Assembly: GCA_936432065.2 (NCBI GenBank)
Contig: OW386289.2
Span: 31,822,655-31,886,654, forward strand
Direction: 5' to 3'
DNA length: 64,000 nt
DNA from: Rutpela maculata
Lineage: Eukaryota > Arthropoda > Insecta > Coleoptera > Cerambycidae
Positions 46,957 to 59,227 of the stretch are shown here, piece after piece. The notes below the pieces were generated by a model. It ran no database searches. It was not told the DNA's origin and saw only the letters and a program-made list of their open reading frames with translations. The translations under genes and the position numbers were made by a program. The stretch's first letter is position 1. The number at the start of each line of letters is the position of its first letter.

Positions 46957-48108
46957 TTTCTATTGAATACAATTATGGATGCAGCACACCGATCCCCGCA
47001 GATAGACCTCAACAATCCACGAATAATTGAAGGTAAATAAACACGTTTGCGCGACAACACGCACTCAGTGGCGGCCCTTGCAGATTTTTCAGGTGGTGCG
47101 AGATCTCATTGTGCCCCCCCCCCCAATATGCAATTGCTTATTCGTGATTAGGCTGTACATAGAGACCGAAGATAACATACATTTTTTACATCCAAAAAAA
47201 AATTTTTTTTTTAGTCTGAAAACATCGGGGGGGGGGGAGAAATCCGTAAACTTTTTTTATCCAAAAAAATTGTTTGAAGAGCGAAGGGAGAAATCCGAAA
47301 AAAACATTTTTTTTTAGTTTGAATAAATTTTTGAAGAAAGGGGAAAAATCCCAAATAAATCCAGGCGCACGTCAAATTTACATCGTAAATTAATTAAAAA
47401 CTGAAACAAATGAATATAGATCTTTTCACGGAAATGGAAGTTGTAAGGTTAAGTGATATTAAGGTGCTTGGGTTTTATTTTTTACGCGGGCGAACTATCA
47501 TTGCATTTTCGGCGCCCCCCCAAGAAGGCGCCCGGTGCGGCCGCACCGCTCGCACCGCCCTAGGGCCGCCCCTGCACGCACTCACCCACACACACAAACA
47601 CATACACACAAAATGGTCGTTATATTAGTCTTATAGTTTTCAACATATGTCTCACTGATACTGCTGGAAACGCCATGTTCAATGATCTCAAGGCTCTGGA
47701 GCTAAAAGTAAGGCATCTGAAGCGCCGTGTCCCTGAAAACTTTTGATCAGGACCTCGAAATGTACAACATACTAGAGTTTGAAGCAATTTGGCCGAAAGC
47801 CATTTTACAGTGATGAGTGTGCGGGGTCCTTTGTGTTTTTATTTTTTCTAAGATCTGGTACAAAATTGATTTGTGGGGTTCTCATTGGATTCTAAGCACT
47901 TTTTCTCTATAATGTTGTTCGATATCTTGTCAATTTGACTCATTTTTCGCTACCACCACAGATAAAATGCTAAATACACGGGATTTATAAAAAAATGACA
48001 CGATAAAATTAAATTCTGATGGCGACATCAAATTCAGGAGGTCAAAATACATAAAGATTGGTAGGTCTAGTTTCTGGGTCTGAACTTTTTTTATTTTGTG
48101 TGGCTGTG
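46957..48108. repeat. Right long terminal inverted repeat, carrying a hAT MITE
   Basis: It is the complement of 35908-36540. On the plus strand it includes the same terminal codons beginning ATGGATGCAGCACACCG at 46976, ending with TAA at 47037-47039. Removing the MITE and one target duplication (517 bp) leaves about 635 bp, matching the left arm. Confidence 0.85.
47066..47574. mobile_element. hAT-type MITE with perfect 8-bp target duplication
   Basis: Ends are CAGTGGCGGCCC and GGGCCGCCCCTG (11 of 12 complementary). CACGCACT flanks both sides exactly (47058-47065 and 47575-47582). The interior has C-run, G-run and A/T-run low-complexity DNA and a run of degenerate GGGAGAAATCCG repeats. No transposase. 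Confidence 0.93.
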
Positions 48109-48958
48109 TAACTTGTTGATTAAAGATTATGTAAAATTCTCACAATTATTATTTTCAACAAATTTACCTTAAAATGAAACTTCTTGTTGAGTAGTCATAG
48201 TTATTCTCTTCGCGTGTAATAGCTATTACGCATTGAGATGAAGTACAGTATTGTAATCACGTCATCTTCTTGAATAATAGTCATCATTCCACGCTCGTTG
48301 AATAATAGTCTTTTTTCTGAAATCGATCGGCAATGTCTACATTTTCGGCGCGATTTCAGATCAAAAAATGCACAATTCCAGTATTTTAGTCCGTTGCTAA
48401 GAAACTATCACAAAACAGACCGGAAAAGATCCGTTGCCAAGCAACGATCAACATTCCCGTATGGTTTTTTATGCATATTTTAGACAGTAAATAAATACAC
48501 GCAGACAAACCAACTCACATTAAAATTGCATTTAATAGTAAGCAGTTAGATTGTAATGAAGAAATGTTATGCATTAATACAAATTTCTTAATTTATAATA
48601 ATATTGATTGTGATTTCAGAAAAAATAGTATGTGTACTTCGGTGTGAAAGTACATTCCCGGACAATTTGCGTCGTCCGGGAATGTATTGCTTTCACACCT
48701 AAATACACAATATACTATTTCTACAAATTGTTAAAAACTGTACTTTTTTCATTATTTTTAATGCGTAAAACATGTGTTATGATAATGGTGAAAAAACGCG
48801 AAAAGGGTAAAAAAAAAGTAACATCATTTTACGCTTATGTATAGCCGGACCTAAGAATGCCTTGGAAACAATTGAAATTGTCTCGCGTTTTTCGCTTTAG
48901 AAATTTCAAATTATAGATTTGCTTTTGTCGTTTTTATTAAGTTAATTCTGAAATTGAT
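48109..48958. other. Non-coding with one long hairpin
   Basis: A near-perfect fold-back at 48622-48720 pairs GGTGTGAAAGTACATTCCCGGAC with its complement around a short loop, with arms of about 45 bp. Short palindromic GTTGC/GCAAC motifs occur at 48395-48445. No gene. Confidence 0.75.
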
Positions 48959-49909
48959 TTATAGTCCAGTCAATGAATGGTTTCTAGAGGAAAATGCTGA
49001 GATCACATTTTTTACTAGAGGGCTGTGTTTGGACAAAAGTCCCCGAACGTAGGAGGTGGGGGGACGCAGGTGGGCACGAAGAAGGTCCCGGTTTTTGGAT
49101 TTTCGCTCATGTCTCGAAAGATGTATCTTTGCGAAAGATACTACCACAAAAAGTTTTGACCTCAAAAACTTCATATTATTTGGAAAAATTTTTTTTTCGA
49201 AAATCCGAAAAAAAATGTTTTTTCTTAATCAAGTGAACCAATTTGTTTGTATTTCACAGATATTGTAAATATACTCAAGACAATTTATTATTGATATTTT
49301 CATGAAATCTTTTCATGAATAAAACAAAAATTGATGCTTTTGAATTTTTTGAAAAATGTATATACGTACTTATACGTTAGCGACCACTTCTATTTTTTTT
49401 ATTAATTATACACCATACAATAAGCTATAACATATATTTTTTACAAAACTCTATCGAAGAGGTAACGTAATTAAATTGGCAAAGATAATGTTACGTGTAT
49501 AAGTTGTGATTTGCATAATACCTAAATAATATTCTCTAATAATATTACGTGCTTACGTGCCTTAGTAAACACCCTGTATCGTGGGTTCGGAAATTATAAC
49601 ACCAGGGTAACACTAACAATAATGTATTTACTTACGTACTAATTACAATAAATAAAGAAAAAGAGTATAAATTGGTTAGAAACTCGATATATTAATAAAT
49701 ATATAAATGAACAACAACTGCTCGGATTATACGTATTGAAAATTTTTTGGAGCAGCCTACGTATTTTTTTGAAATAACGAGATGTATTTTTCACAATACA
49801 TACATTTTCTACAAAGCTCCATCGAAATGGTAATACATAAAAAAATTATGTGTTTAATAATAAGAATACATAATAAAAAAACATGTATGCTAATGATAAT
49901 ATGATAATA

Positions 49910-50036
49910 TTAGTCGTCCTCATCACTGTCCTCATTTATTGTAACACTGATATCTTCCGCGAATAATTCAGACAGTTTTATTGATGATTTCGGAATATCG
50001 TCGACCTTGCATATGATAAATCCATCTCTAAGTAAC
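49910..50036 (-). pseudogene. Transposase-like C-terminal remnant, left inverted copy
   Basis: On the minus strand the frame ends ITINEDSDEDD-like (read as VTINEDSDEDD) at a TAA at 49910-49912. An acidic tail like this is common at transposase C-termini. The rest of the gene is gone. Confidence 0.5.
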
Positions 50037-50067
50037 AGAAAACTAATTTATTTTTTTTAACTTAAAC

Positions 50068-50178
50068 ATGAATTTATCATATGCAAGATTTCTCGACGAT
50101 ATTCCGAAACCATCAGTAAAACTGTTCGCAGAAGATATCAGTGATACAATAAATGAGGACAGTGATGAAGACAACTAA
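50068..50178 (+). pseudogene. Transposase-like C-terminal remnant, right inverted copy
   Basis: A 36-codon frame ends DTINEDSDEDN. It mirrors the minus-strand remnant at 49910-50036 with a few substitutions. It shows that the element is an inverted duplication of a transposon 3' end. Confidence 0.5.
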
Positions 50179-50237
50179 TATTATCATATATCATTAGCAT
50201 ACCATGTTTTTTTATTATGTATCCTTATTATTAAACA

Positions 50238-50720
50238 CATAATTTTTTATTTAGAATACCTACTTTCTGTATATTGTTGCCCTAATCTGGGCACGCTAAT
50301 ATACTAGTCAGGTAAATACTTTAAAACACTCATTATTGTAGAATCAATCAAAACAACTACTCTTCTAGCTAATACTGACGAAGTATTGAATTACATGATA
50401 GGATTCTTAGCATTTTAAAGAAAAAAATATATTGAAAATACTTAAATCATTTATTCAAATTTAATCATTCACACTTTTTTATTTAATATGAAATTATCTA
50501 CTTTCTGTATATTGGTGCCTTAATCGCTAATATACTACTTAGGAAAACACTTTAAAACACTCATTATTGGAAAACCAATCAAAACAACTACTCTTCTAGC
50601 TAATACTGACGAAGTATTGAATTACATGATAGGATTCCTGGCATTTTAAGACAAAAAAATATATTGAAAATAGTTAAATTATTTATTGAAATTCAGTCAT
50701 TCACAACAATTATTGAACCA
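50238..50720. repeat. Two tandem copies of a ~245-bp unit
   Basis: Landmarks such as TACTTTCTGTATATTG, CTAGCTAATACTGACGAAG and ATTACATGATAGGATTC recur about 246 bases apart. A third partial start appears at about 50925-50966. Confidence 0.85.
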
Positions 50721-52445
50721 TACATTCTATTTCAACTCTAGAAAAGTTGTACAAGTTTTTTCGAACTTGTTAGTTCTTATCAGTAGAGTATAGAAACATT
50801 CATTCATTATTTACAAGCCTATTCTTGATTTATTTTTACAATTAATTATTTTTTATTTATTCGCCTTGATCATGATTAGAGAATATTATTTAGGTATTAT
50901 GCAAATCACAACTTACACACTTTTTATTTATTATGAAAATACCTACTTTCTGTATATTGTTGCCCTAGAGGTGGTCGCTAAGGGGTAAGTACGTATATAA
51001 ATATTTCGAAAAATTCAAAAGCATCAATTTTTGTTTTCTTCATGAAAAGATTTCATGAAAATATCAGTAATAAAATGTCTTGAGTATATTTACAATATAT
51101 GTGAAATACAAACAAATTGGTTCACTTGATTAAGAAAAAAATTTTTTTGGATTTTCAAAAAAAAATGTTTTCCCAGATATTATGAAGTTTTTGAGGTCAA
51201 AACTTTTTGTGGTAGTATCTTACGCAAAGATACATCACTGGAAGAAACCATACGTAAAAATATTACAAAGGCACGGACACTTATCTTAACCTGCCATGGC
51301 CTTTTCTTCAATAATGTTTCTATTAATTTTTTTCGTATCTGCTATGGTTCAGTAATGAATTGTATATCTTTTGACTGTATTCTAACTTTATTATAAATTG
51401 AAGATAAATTTTAATAATCATCGTAGAAAAAAATTTCTTGTACAGATATCCGTTTTACAGCAGACTGAACTGAAATATCGAATAAAAAATGTCTTTGCGT
51501 CTGTAAGTGTGTGTGTGCATGTATACCGCTTCTTGTAAACACGATAACTTCTGTTAGACTTAAAATATTTGATTACAATTTGGAACATATGTAAAACAGC
51601 AGGCCTACAATTCTCACTTCATAATAATGTTATTAAAAATACCATGTTCCATATTTTAGGATAACACTGATATATCATTTAATTTAAATAAAGTTGGTTT
51701 GCCTAACATACACCCGGTATATTGCGGTTTAGAAATCTTATACAGCTTCTTATTTTTGTATGCTTAGTAATATTTTGCTCTGAAATTAAAATAAAACCTA
51801 TTTTACGTATGACAGTTTGTAGACTTCTGGTTATCACCATGTATTACAGATATGGCCCAATTTCAATAGGGATTATGATAATACGCTGTTTTACATATGT
51901 TCCAAACTGAAATCAAATATTTTAAGTCTAAAAGAAGTTATCGTTTTTACAAGAAACGGTATACACGGACACAGATATATACGCGCACACACACACTTAC
52001 AAACGCAAAGACATTTTTTATTCGATATTTCAGTTCAGTCTGTTGTGAAACGGATATCTGTACAAGAAATTTTTTTTTACAATGATTATTAAAATTTATT
52101 TTCAATTTATAATAAATTTATAATAAAATTAGAATACAGTCAAAAGATATACAATTCATTACTGAACCATAACAGATACGAAAAAAATTAATACAAACAT
52201 TGTAGAAAATTTAGTCAGCTTTAATTTTGCATATAGCCACTTTTTGATTAGTGCTAACCGTTTTCGAGATATGAGCGAAAAACCAAAAACCGGGACCTTC
52301 TTCGTACCGCCCTGCATCCCCCCCACTTCCTACGTTCGGGGACTTTTGGTATGTTTACCTCCTAAATAGTCCAAACACAGTCCTCAAGTCAAAAATTGTG
52401 ATCTCGGCATTTCCCTCTTATTGAACGTTCATTGACTGGGCTATT

Positions 52446-54250
52446 ACTTAAATATGGAAATTGAAAACAGTTGTGGAAAAATATTGCATGAAACTTTTTC
52501 ACTCTTTGGATTACCGTAAAACTTTCCACTTTATGCACTTGTTGTATAAATAGTCCGGCAGACAGGAACCTATTGGAGCTAGTCATTTCATTAAGAATGG
52601 TTTTCATTTATATAACAGCGGTCAGCTGCTCAAGTAACGGCAGGGGCGTAGCGAATGTGGGGGGGGGGGGGGGTACGTTGCACCCCCAACTTTGTCAGAC
52701 TTGGCAAAAGTTGGAAATTAGAGACGTAAGTTGGCAAGTTTTATTGAAACATTTTTTTTAGATTTTCTACCCCGCCCATCAACTTTTATTTCGGTGGAAC
52801 TTGGCAAAAGTTGGAAATTGGAGACGCAAGTTGGCAATTTTTATTGAACATTTTTTATTTCGACAAAAGTTGGAAATTTGGAACATAAGTAGGCAATGTT
52901 TTATTGGAAAAATTTTTTTTGGAAGGCAACACGCTTTGAATGCTGAATTTTCAGATTATTTTTAAGGTACGGAATAAATTAATTAGACTATTTCCAGAAC
53001 AAAACATAGAACAAGAAATAATTTTTATTATTAACTGATATTTTAGCTGTCAAGCACAGTGGAATAATCGTATGAAATATAACTAGGGCTTAGAATTTTA
53101 TCGGTAAATTTTTTAATAAAGCTTTGTTGCCTCATAATATAAAGAGTGTAAATTGACAGTTTACTATCTGATTAAATTCCGAGCGCTTTACCGGGAGGGA
53201 TTTAATCTTTGATAATAAACTGCCAATTTACACGAATTATATTACTTTTTGACAACTTAGCTTGAGCAAAAATTTATAGATAAAATTTAAAAGCACGAGT
53301 GGTATTTGGGGAGAATATTTCATGAATAAAAATTTCATTAAATACATCTTCAATAGTATGTGTCGTAATTAATGGACTTCAGACGTTTTCTTGTGACTTT
53401 TTAGAGTTTACTGTCCTTTATTTTCAATTTCATCATTTACGTCACATAAAAATGCATTTCCGAAGCGACTCATCTAATAAAAAACAAAGTACGTATAGAT
53501 GATGTAATGACAATGACAATCAAGAAAAACAATACACATTAAACCATAGGTATTGTAACTCACTGACTGGTCTTCACTGTAAAGAGTTCCGGGCACGCTT
53601 CGACCAATCACACTACGAGTAATGGCTTTACTCGTAGTGACAATATTACATTTTACCAATCTCTCACTTTTACGTTCTAAGGTTGCCGACGTCAGATGAA
53701 ATAGTACCGCCATCTAGTAACGCTAGCTTAACGTAACTGTCTATATAGTGAATATTTCAAGAATTATTATATTAAAGTGTTTATTAATATATATTTATGT
53801 ATTTAATCCTTATTTTCAATTTGAGAAGTTTAATGGTTAAGTTAAGGTTTGCTTGTTTAAGTAGAGAGAACTTTAAGAGAGTTTTGATTTTCCAAATAAG
53901 GTGTTGTTGCCTACTTTGTGATGGTTAGTACATTTGTGTATTTAACATGAAATAATTGATTTGTCTGCTTCTTAGGCATTTGTATTTTTAATTTTAGTTC
54001 TGAAAATTATTTTGTAATTACGTTAGGTATTTTAAACCATTGAAAGCTGTGTATAACTTGTCCCGAACTTAGATAGATTCCACACAACCTTGGCTTTGAA
54101 ATTGGGAGTTGTCAACTTATGTTGTGTTTTTAGGTTATTTTTATATTACTACGTATATAATACAGTACCACAATTTACAAATTAGGTTAACAATTAGCAA
54201 TAAGCTAGAGGAAATATTTATAGATAAAAAAGCGCTGCCCAAGGAATCAC
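52446..54250. other. Non-coding with G-run, degenerate repeats and hairpins
   Basis: CAGGGGCGTAGC at 52641 resembles a hAT MITE end and is followed by a 15-base G-run (52659-52673), but no partner end was found. TTGGCAAAAGTTGGAAATT-type units recur at about 52700, 52802 and 52864. Inverted repeats lie at about 53146-53234 and at 53611-53639 (12-bp perfect arms). No gene supported. Confidence 0.7.
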
Positions 54251-54252
54251 TA

Positions 54253-54853
54253 CTTCCACATCCAAGTCTCTTACAACAAAATACTATATTTGCACCCCAC
54301 TGTGTGGAAGTAATTGTTTATGGAACTTTAATAGTATAATATTTGAAATCATGTACCCCAGAAACCCATAAAATTATATGCCACATCGGTAATGGGGCTG
54401 GAGTGGTGGCTTGATGACTTTGACTCTTGTACACACACTAAATCACACTATTTTTTCACCACCTTTAACAATGAGGTGGGGGTGGCTATTGCCATTTTTT
54501 TTGAGACCTTAGCTCCTCTTATATTTACTAAATACCAATTTCATGGACTCTTACTTGCTTGATTTACTTATTTACCCCCATTTACCCCAATTTACCCTCC
54601 AAGTCTGCAACGGAATAAGTCAAAATGTAATCTAGTTCCAGATCTCGTTAAAATACATACGTGTGCCATATTTTAAGTGAATATCTTAAACGGTTCCAGA
54701 GTAATCGTGAGGACCAAAAAGATACAAGACTAACAGACAGACCGACGCGACAGACAAATTTATTATTTTTTTTCATGATATTCTAAGCCTATTTAAACAA
54801 TGGAAATTTCCAAAAAAATTTTTGCGTTAATATACTTCAACTGAATGTGGAAG
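54253..54853. mobile_element. TA-flanked MITE, copy 2 (inverted relative to copy 1)
   Basis: It starts CTTCCACATCC and ends GAATGTGGAAG with TA on both sides. Its interior is the complement of copy 1, including the CAGACAGACCGACG tract and the CCCCCATTTACCCCAATTTACC segment. Confidence 0.8.
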
Positions 54854-54949
54854 TAATACGCAGAAAATGGCATAACAAAGATATAAACAATCGTTGTGTG
54901 CCGTAAACTACACGATAGAAGTAAAGCCTCTACTTCAAGCATTTTCTTC

Positions 54950-55362
54950 GAGGAAACCTACTACGCATCCATACTACTCAAGGTAACCCACTGTGCGTCC
55001 AATTTACTCGAGGAAAGCCACTGCGCATTCATACTTCTTGTAGTAACCCACTGCGCATCCATTTTACTCGAGGAAACCACTGCACAACCATATCACTTGA
55101 GGAAACCTACTGCGCATCTATAGCACTCGAGAAAAGCCACTGCGCATCCATACTACTTAAAGTAATCCACTGCGCATCCATACTACTTGAGGTAACCTAC
55201 TGCAATCTATAATACTCGAGAAAAGTCACTGCGCATCCAAAATATTCGAGGAAAGCCACTGCGCACTCATAATACTCGGGGAAACCTACTGCGCAATGGA
55301 TGCGCAGTGCGCATCCATTGTAGTCGAGAAAAGCCACTGCGCATCCATACTACTCGAGGTAA
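54950..55362. repeat. Minisatellite of ~31-bp units with an internal inversion
   Basis: About a dozen degenerate units of the form ACTCGAGGAAACCCACTGC followed by GCATCCATA. At 55294-55320 a perfect palindrome (13-bp arms around one G) marks a switch in orientation. Confidence 0.85.
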
Positions 55363-55889
55363 CTTTAACAACATAATATTTGAAATCGTCTACCCCAAAA
55401 ACCTATAAAACGATATGCCATATCGGTAGTGGGGGTGGGGGTGGTGGCAGAGGGTTGGTAGTGGGGGTGGATGAAGTAAAAAAATATTTTTAGGCTTTTG
55501 GTTCTTGTTCACACACTAAATCACATTTTTTTTGAAACCTTAGCTTCTCTTGTATACACTAAATACCAATTTTATGGACTCTTACCTGCTTGATTTACCT
55601 GTTTACCCCCCATTTACCTCATTTTACTTCCCTTCGACGGAATAAGATGAAAATATAATCTAGTTCTAGATCCCGTTAAAGTACGTGTACCAAATTTCAA
55701 GTCAATGTCTTAAACGGTTCTAGAGTAAACGTGCACACAAAAAAAAGTTACAGACCGACAGACAGACAGAATGTTTTTTTTTCGCTCAAACTTAAAATCT
55801 CGACGTTTCATGGCAGTCTAAGCCTATCTGAACAATAAAAATTTCCAAAAATTTTTTTGTCGTTACTATACTTCCACTGGATGTGGAAC
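55363..55889. mobile_element. TA-type MITE, copy 3, missing its left end
   Basis: It parallels copy 2 from AACTTTAA onward and ends CTGGATGTGGAAC at 55888. The left 60 or so bases with the terminal repeat are replaced by the minisatellite. Confidence 0.75.
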
Positions 55890-57423
55890 TAATTTAAAAG
55901 CACGAGTTGTCCCATTTGCCGAAAACATTTCACGAAACAAAATTTCATACCTCACTTTTTTAGCCAATCAGAAGTTTGTTCTTGGTTTCGTTACCATAGC
56001 AACCCAAAAAATTTCCGTAAATTTTTATCCTCCAGGATACCCTGGGCGAAATTAATAAGTGGAAATTTTTTCTGTCAAATTATTGACATATGATCATATT
56101 TGACATTTGCTTTTACATAAAAATGGAATTTTATTTGTCATATTAAACGAGATAATTATAAAAAAAATTATTGAGCTCGTGAAACATTTTATTTCATGTT
56201 TAATTATGATACTGAATATTTCAAATGTGTTTGAAAATCCTTTAAAAACTCCTCGCGTTTCAATGGTGAATACATCGGTGAAGAATCTATACCAGTTAAA
56301 TATAATATTTTGAAAAAATACATAAATATAATATTTTGAAACAATTGGGTTGAGAATTTTCAAAAATGGTGAAATATGGTAGTGGAGGACTTAATTTAGT
56401 TATATATTTAATTTGGAAGAAAAATTCTTAGCGCAACATATTTAAAAAAAAATCGACTATTTGAATGTGCCGCGAAAAGGGTAGTGACATCATAACGGCA
56501 GTTAGATGTGAACTTATAAGCAGAACAGATGAAGACGAATAAGTTGACATTGCTGACAAGAAAGAAAATAACCTCATATGTCAAAAGTAAATTTGACGTT
56601 TAGCTAGCAGTGATTGATGTTTGCAGTTAGTTAATATTTTTTTACAAAACGACTAAGGCAGTATATCTGTAAAAGCTAATTCTGACATTCTACTTGTGGT
56701 AGATATATTTATGGTCAGCGAATTTTTAAAAAGAGACGATCGTTTTGACATTGCCCCAGATAGCACAATACATTCTTAGAATAATTTGTAAATCTTCCAT
56801 AAATATAATATAATAATATTTATAAAAGATATCCTAATATTATGCGGAAAATATTTGGATAATTTCCGAATAACATATGAATATTTATATATATTGTTAT
56901 TAAAATAATCTCGTTATTTATCTTTATCATATATTGTTCAAAATAATCTACAGACATCTTACAGATAAATCCATATAATATATTTTAAGAATTATTTTAA
57001 TTATATTAATATTAGAACAATTTCTTTGGATAAACCTAAGAAAATTATCATTTATGTCATTAGTTATGGTAGTTTGTATATTGCAGTTAAATATATTATA
57101 CAGTATAATCAGTGAGATATATTACTCTAAAATATATTTCTAACTCAGTGAATATATGTCATTGATATATACTTAATTTATAAAATATAATATCTACATA
57201 TTTCAATTTCACCATAAGAGATATAGGTATGACTGTATAGAATACGCAACCCGCGCAGCATTTTGTTTTATTTTGCAAATTAACCCACATTTGTGTTTAA
57301 ATCCATGTTCCTTGGACTGTTTCAAATTTCGCGGCTTATATCTAAGCTGATGACTGATATAACTGTCAAATGTCAAATGATGAAGCGGTCGTTCGTCGCA
57401 ACCTTGGCTTTGCCACACATTCT
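55890..57423. other. AT-rich non-coding stretch
   Basis: No gene recognised. The segment at 55895-55960 resembles 53288-53340 (AAAGCACGAG and CATTTCA landmarks). Bases 56760-57200 are very AT-rich. Confidence 0.6.
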
Positions 57424-57934
57424 TTAAAAGCCACTTTACATTAATGCAATATTGCATGTGGCATGCAAATTTTTATTGCGCGCAAGCGTACATCGAGCTA
57501 TTTCGATCAGCTGATGGCAATATTTTTCATTGCATTGAATTAGCCCGTGTTCTAATTTGATTGCATGGCAGATGCAATATAGTTACTTTATTTGGGAATA
57601 TTTGGGTTGCCAACCCAAGTATTAAAGGAACTGAAGCAACAAACATAAGTTATATTTTAAAGAGTTATTATTTGTAGAAAACACAATAGAACACGAAAGT
57701 AAACAATAAGCACGTCACTATTTTATACCAACAGATCAGATTCGGGGATTAATAATTTGCTTGTTTACTGCGAACATTATCTCATAAAAGTTTTTCTTTT
57801 CGTTTGGTTGGTAGGCCCAAAGATTTCACAAAATATTGCAGTAGTGTAAAGCGCTTTCAAGGTGCAAAAATTTTCGCGCAAACTTTTGCATGCCATCCTT
57901 TTCATTGCATTGCATAAATGTAATGCCGCTTTAA
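57424..57934. mobile_element. TTAA-flanked MITE, piggyBac-like
   Basis: TTAA lies at 57424-57427 and 57931-57934. Inside, the left end AAGCCACTTTACATTAATGC is an imperfect inverted match of the right end, which reads AGCGGCATTACATTTATGC on the minus strand. Subterminal GGCATGCAAA inverted repeats also pair. No transposase. Confidence 0.65.
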
Positions 57935-58408
57935 TGTTTTTTGGCGGGCATAGCGTCTCAGTATTCAGTCTTAGTAACCTCAGTGTGTTTTTTTGTGCTT
58001 ATAAAGGTAAGTGCTAAATAAATGGTATTTTAACAGCTTTTAATACAAGATTGAGGTTTGGGATGTTTTACCTACTGGTTTAGAATTTTATTCCAGTTTA
58101 TGGTTATGTTGCAATACCTATGCTGGTTGGTTTTTTATTAGCATACCTCCTATATTTTACACTGAACTACATTTTATTATGTAGTTCAGTGATATCTTAT
58201 TACTTTAAATAGTATTTTAAACAAGTTTCGAAAACGAGTCTTTTAACACGAGTGAGACATCTTGAAGGCGAGTTCCGTACGTCGAATGAGTGTGAAAAGA
58301 TGTTTTCAAACGTGTTGTTTACAATACTTTTTCTACTATTTTTAATAAACTTCTTTAAAAGTGGTGTACGGTTTGAAGACTCCAGAACTGATGTTTAGTT
58401 GTTAAATA
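57935..58408. other. Non-coding, no feature recognised
   Basis: AT-rich sequence without supported genes. Confidence 0.55.
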
Positions 58409-58760
58409 AGTCGGTTGCATGAAACTGAATAGGCTAGCTTACTTCAAGGTGTCAGTTCTGTTTTTGACAGGACTGTTTTTTGGATTTTTGCACACATCAT
58501 GTGACAAATGTTTCGAGTCATGGCTCCGATTAAAGAACGATATAAGTTCTTTAATCGGAGAGTCATGGCTACTGTGCGTTGTTTGTGGTTTTCGAAAGCA
58601 GTTGTAGAAAATAGTAGATTGTAATACAAGTGTGGCAAGGGCTTCATTGCAAAACGATGTATGAAAGTAGGAACACGAGCGCAGCGAGTGTTCCTATCAT
58701 ACGAGTTTTGCAATGAATCTTGCCACACGTGTGTTACATACTATTTTTTCTACGGTTGTG
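58409..58760. repeat. Dispersed repeat with palindromic insertion and fold-back
   Basis: From AAGTCGGTTGC the sequence matches 59570-59765. It additionally contains a 15-bp perfect hairpin (58524-58538 with 58546-58560) bracketed by a repeated TCATGG. A fold-back of about 150 bp follows (58604-58754) with TTCATTGCAAAACGATGTATG-like arms. Confidence 0.75.
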
Positions 58761-59227
58761 ATGTTATTTCCCTTTTTAAAGTCTTTTCAAAATTTTAAAT
58801 TTGCTGCTTGTCAGATTTTATTTAAAGTGACATTTTCCGCTGTCATTCTGAAGTAAGAAAATTTGACTTTGTAATTGCAATTCATGTGTAATTAATGTAC
58901 ATTTATAGAATTTAATTGTTATTACCAGTAAGTAATATAAAATTCTTTAAGATAAACACACTATTTTATTCCGGTGCGTGAAGATGTAACCAAGGCGTGT
59001 GGCAAATTCTTTGCCGCACGGCGTGCGGCAAAGTGATATTTTCTGCACTCATTTTGAAGTTAGAAAATTTGACTTTCAGCACAATCGTAGAAAAACATCT
59101 TTTCACACTCATTCAACTTGTAGAACTGGCCTTCGGATCGTTCCACCAAACTGTCTGACTCATTTGTGCAAAGATTTGTTTTCAAAACTTGTTTAAAATA
59201 CTATATCAAATGTGTTGTTTTACAATA
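58761..59227. other. Non-coding, diverged duplicate motifs
   Basis: Related segments at 58835-58875 and 59025-59075 share GAAAATTTGACTTT. No gene. Confidence 0.55.

Larger units (their letters stand above)
35908..48108 (-). mobile_element. DDE_Tnp_4/SWIM DNA transposon opened by nested LINEs
   Basis: Long inverted repeats mark the ends: 35908 to about 36540, and about 46957 to 48108. Outer termini are CACAGCCACACAAAAT and its complement. The minus-strand transposase gene starts at 46119, breaks at about 45783 and resumes at 38146. The roughly 7.6 kb between is foreign: a TAA repeat, three R4/Dong LINE copies and another LINE. The 5' region carries a fold-back insertion and the right TIR a hAT MITE. 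The target duplication is uncertain; TAA-like bases lie beside both ends. Confidence 0.75.
48960..52445. mobile_element. 3.5-kb non-autonomous element made of nested inverted repeats
   Basis: Outer arms (about 48960-49120 and 52250-52445) are inverted copies beginning TAGTCCAGTCAATGAA. A second inverted pair is 49120-49385 with 50968-51237. A third, 51290-51620 with 51890-52205, carries AATATCGAATAAAAAATGTC. A fourth, 49910-50036 with 50068-50178, encodes the same protein C-terminus on opposite strands. Direct tandem repeats lie at 50238-50720. It looks like a non-autonomous DNA transposon assembled from inverted pieces. The order of events is inference. Confidence 0.65.

Noticed and set aside
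52641..52980. Complete hAT MITE beginning CAGGGGCGTAGC
   Set aside because: Only one candidate end is visible; no complementary end or 8-bp duplication was found nearby.
54896..55123. 75-codon Leu/Thr/His-rich frame
   Set aside because: Translation of the 31-bp minisatellite.
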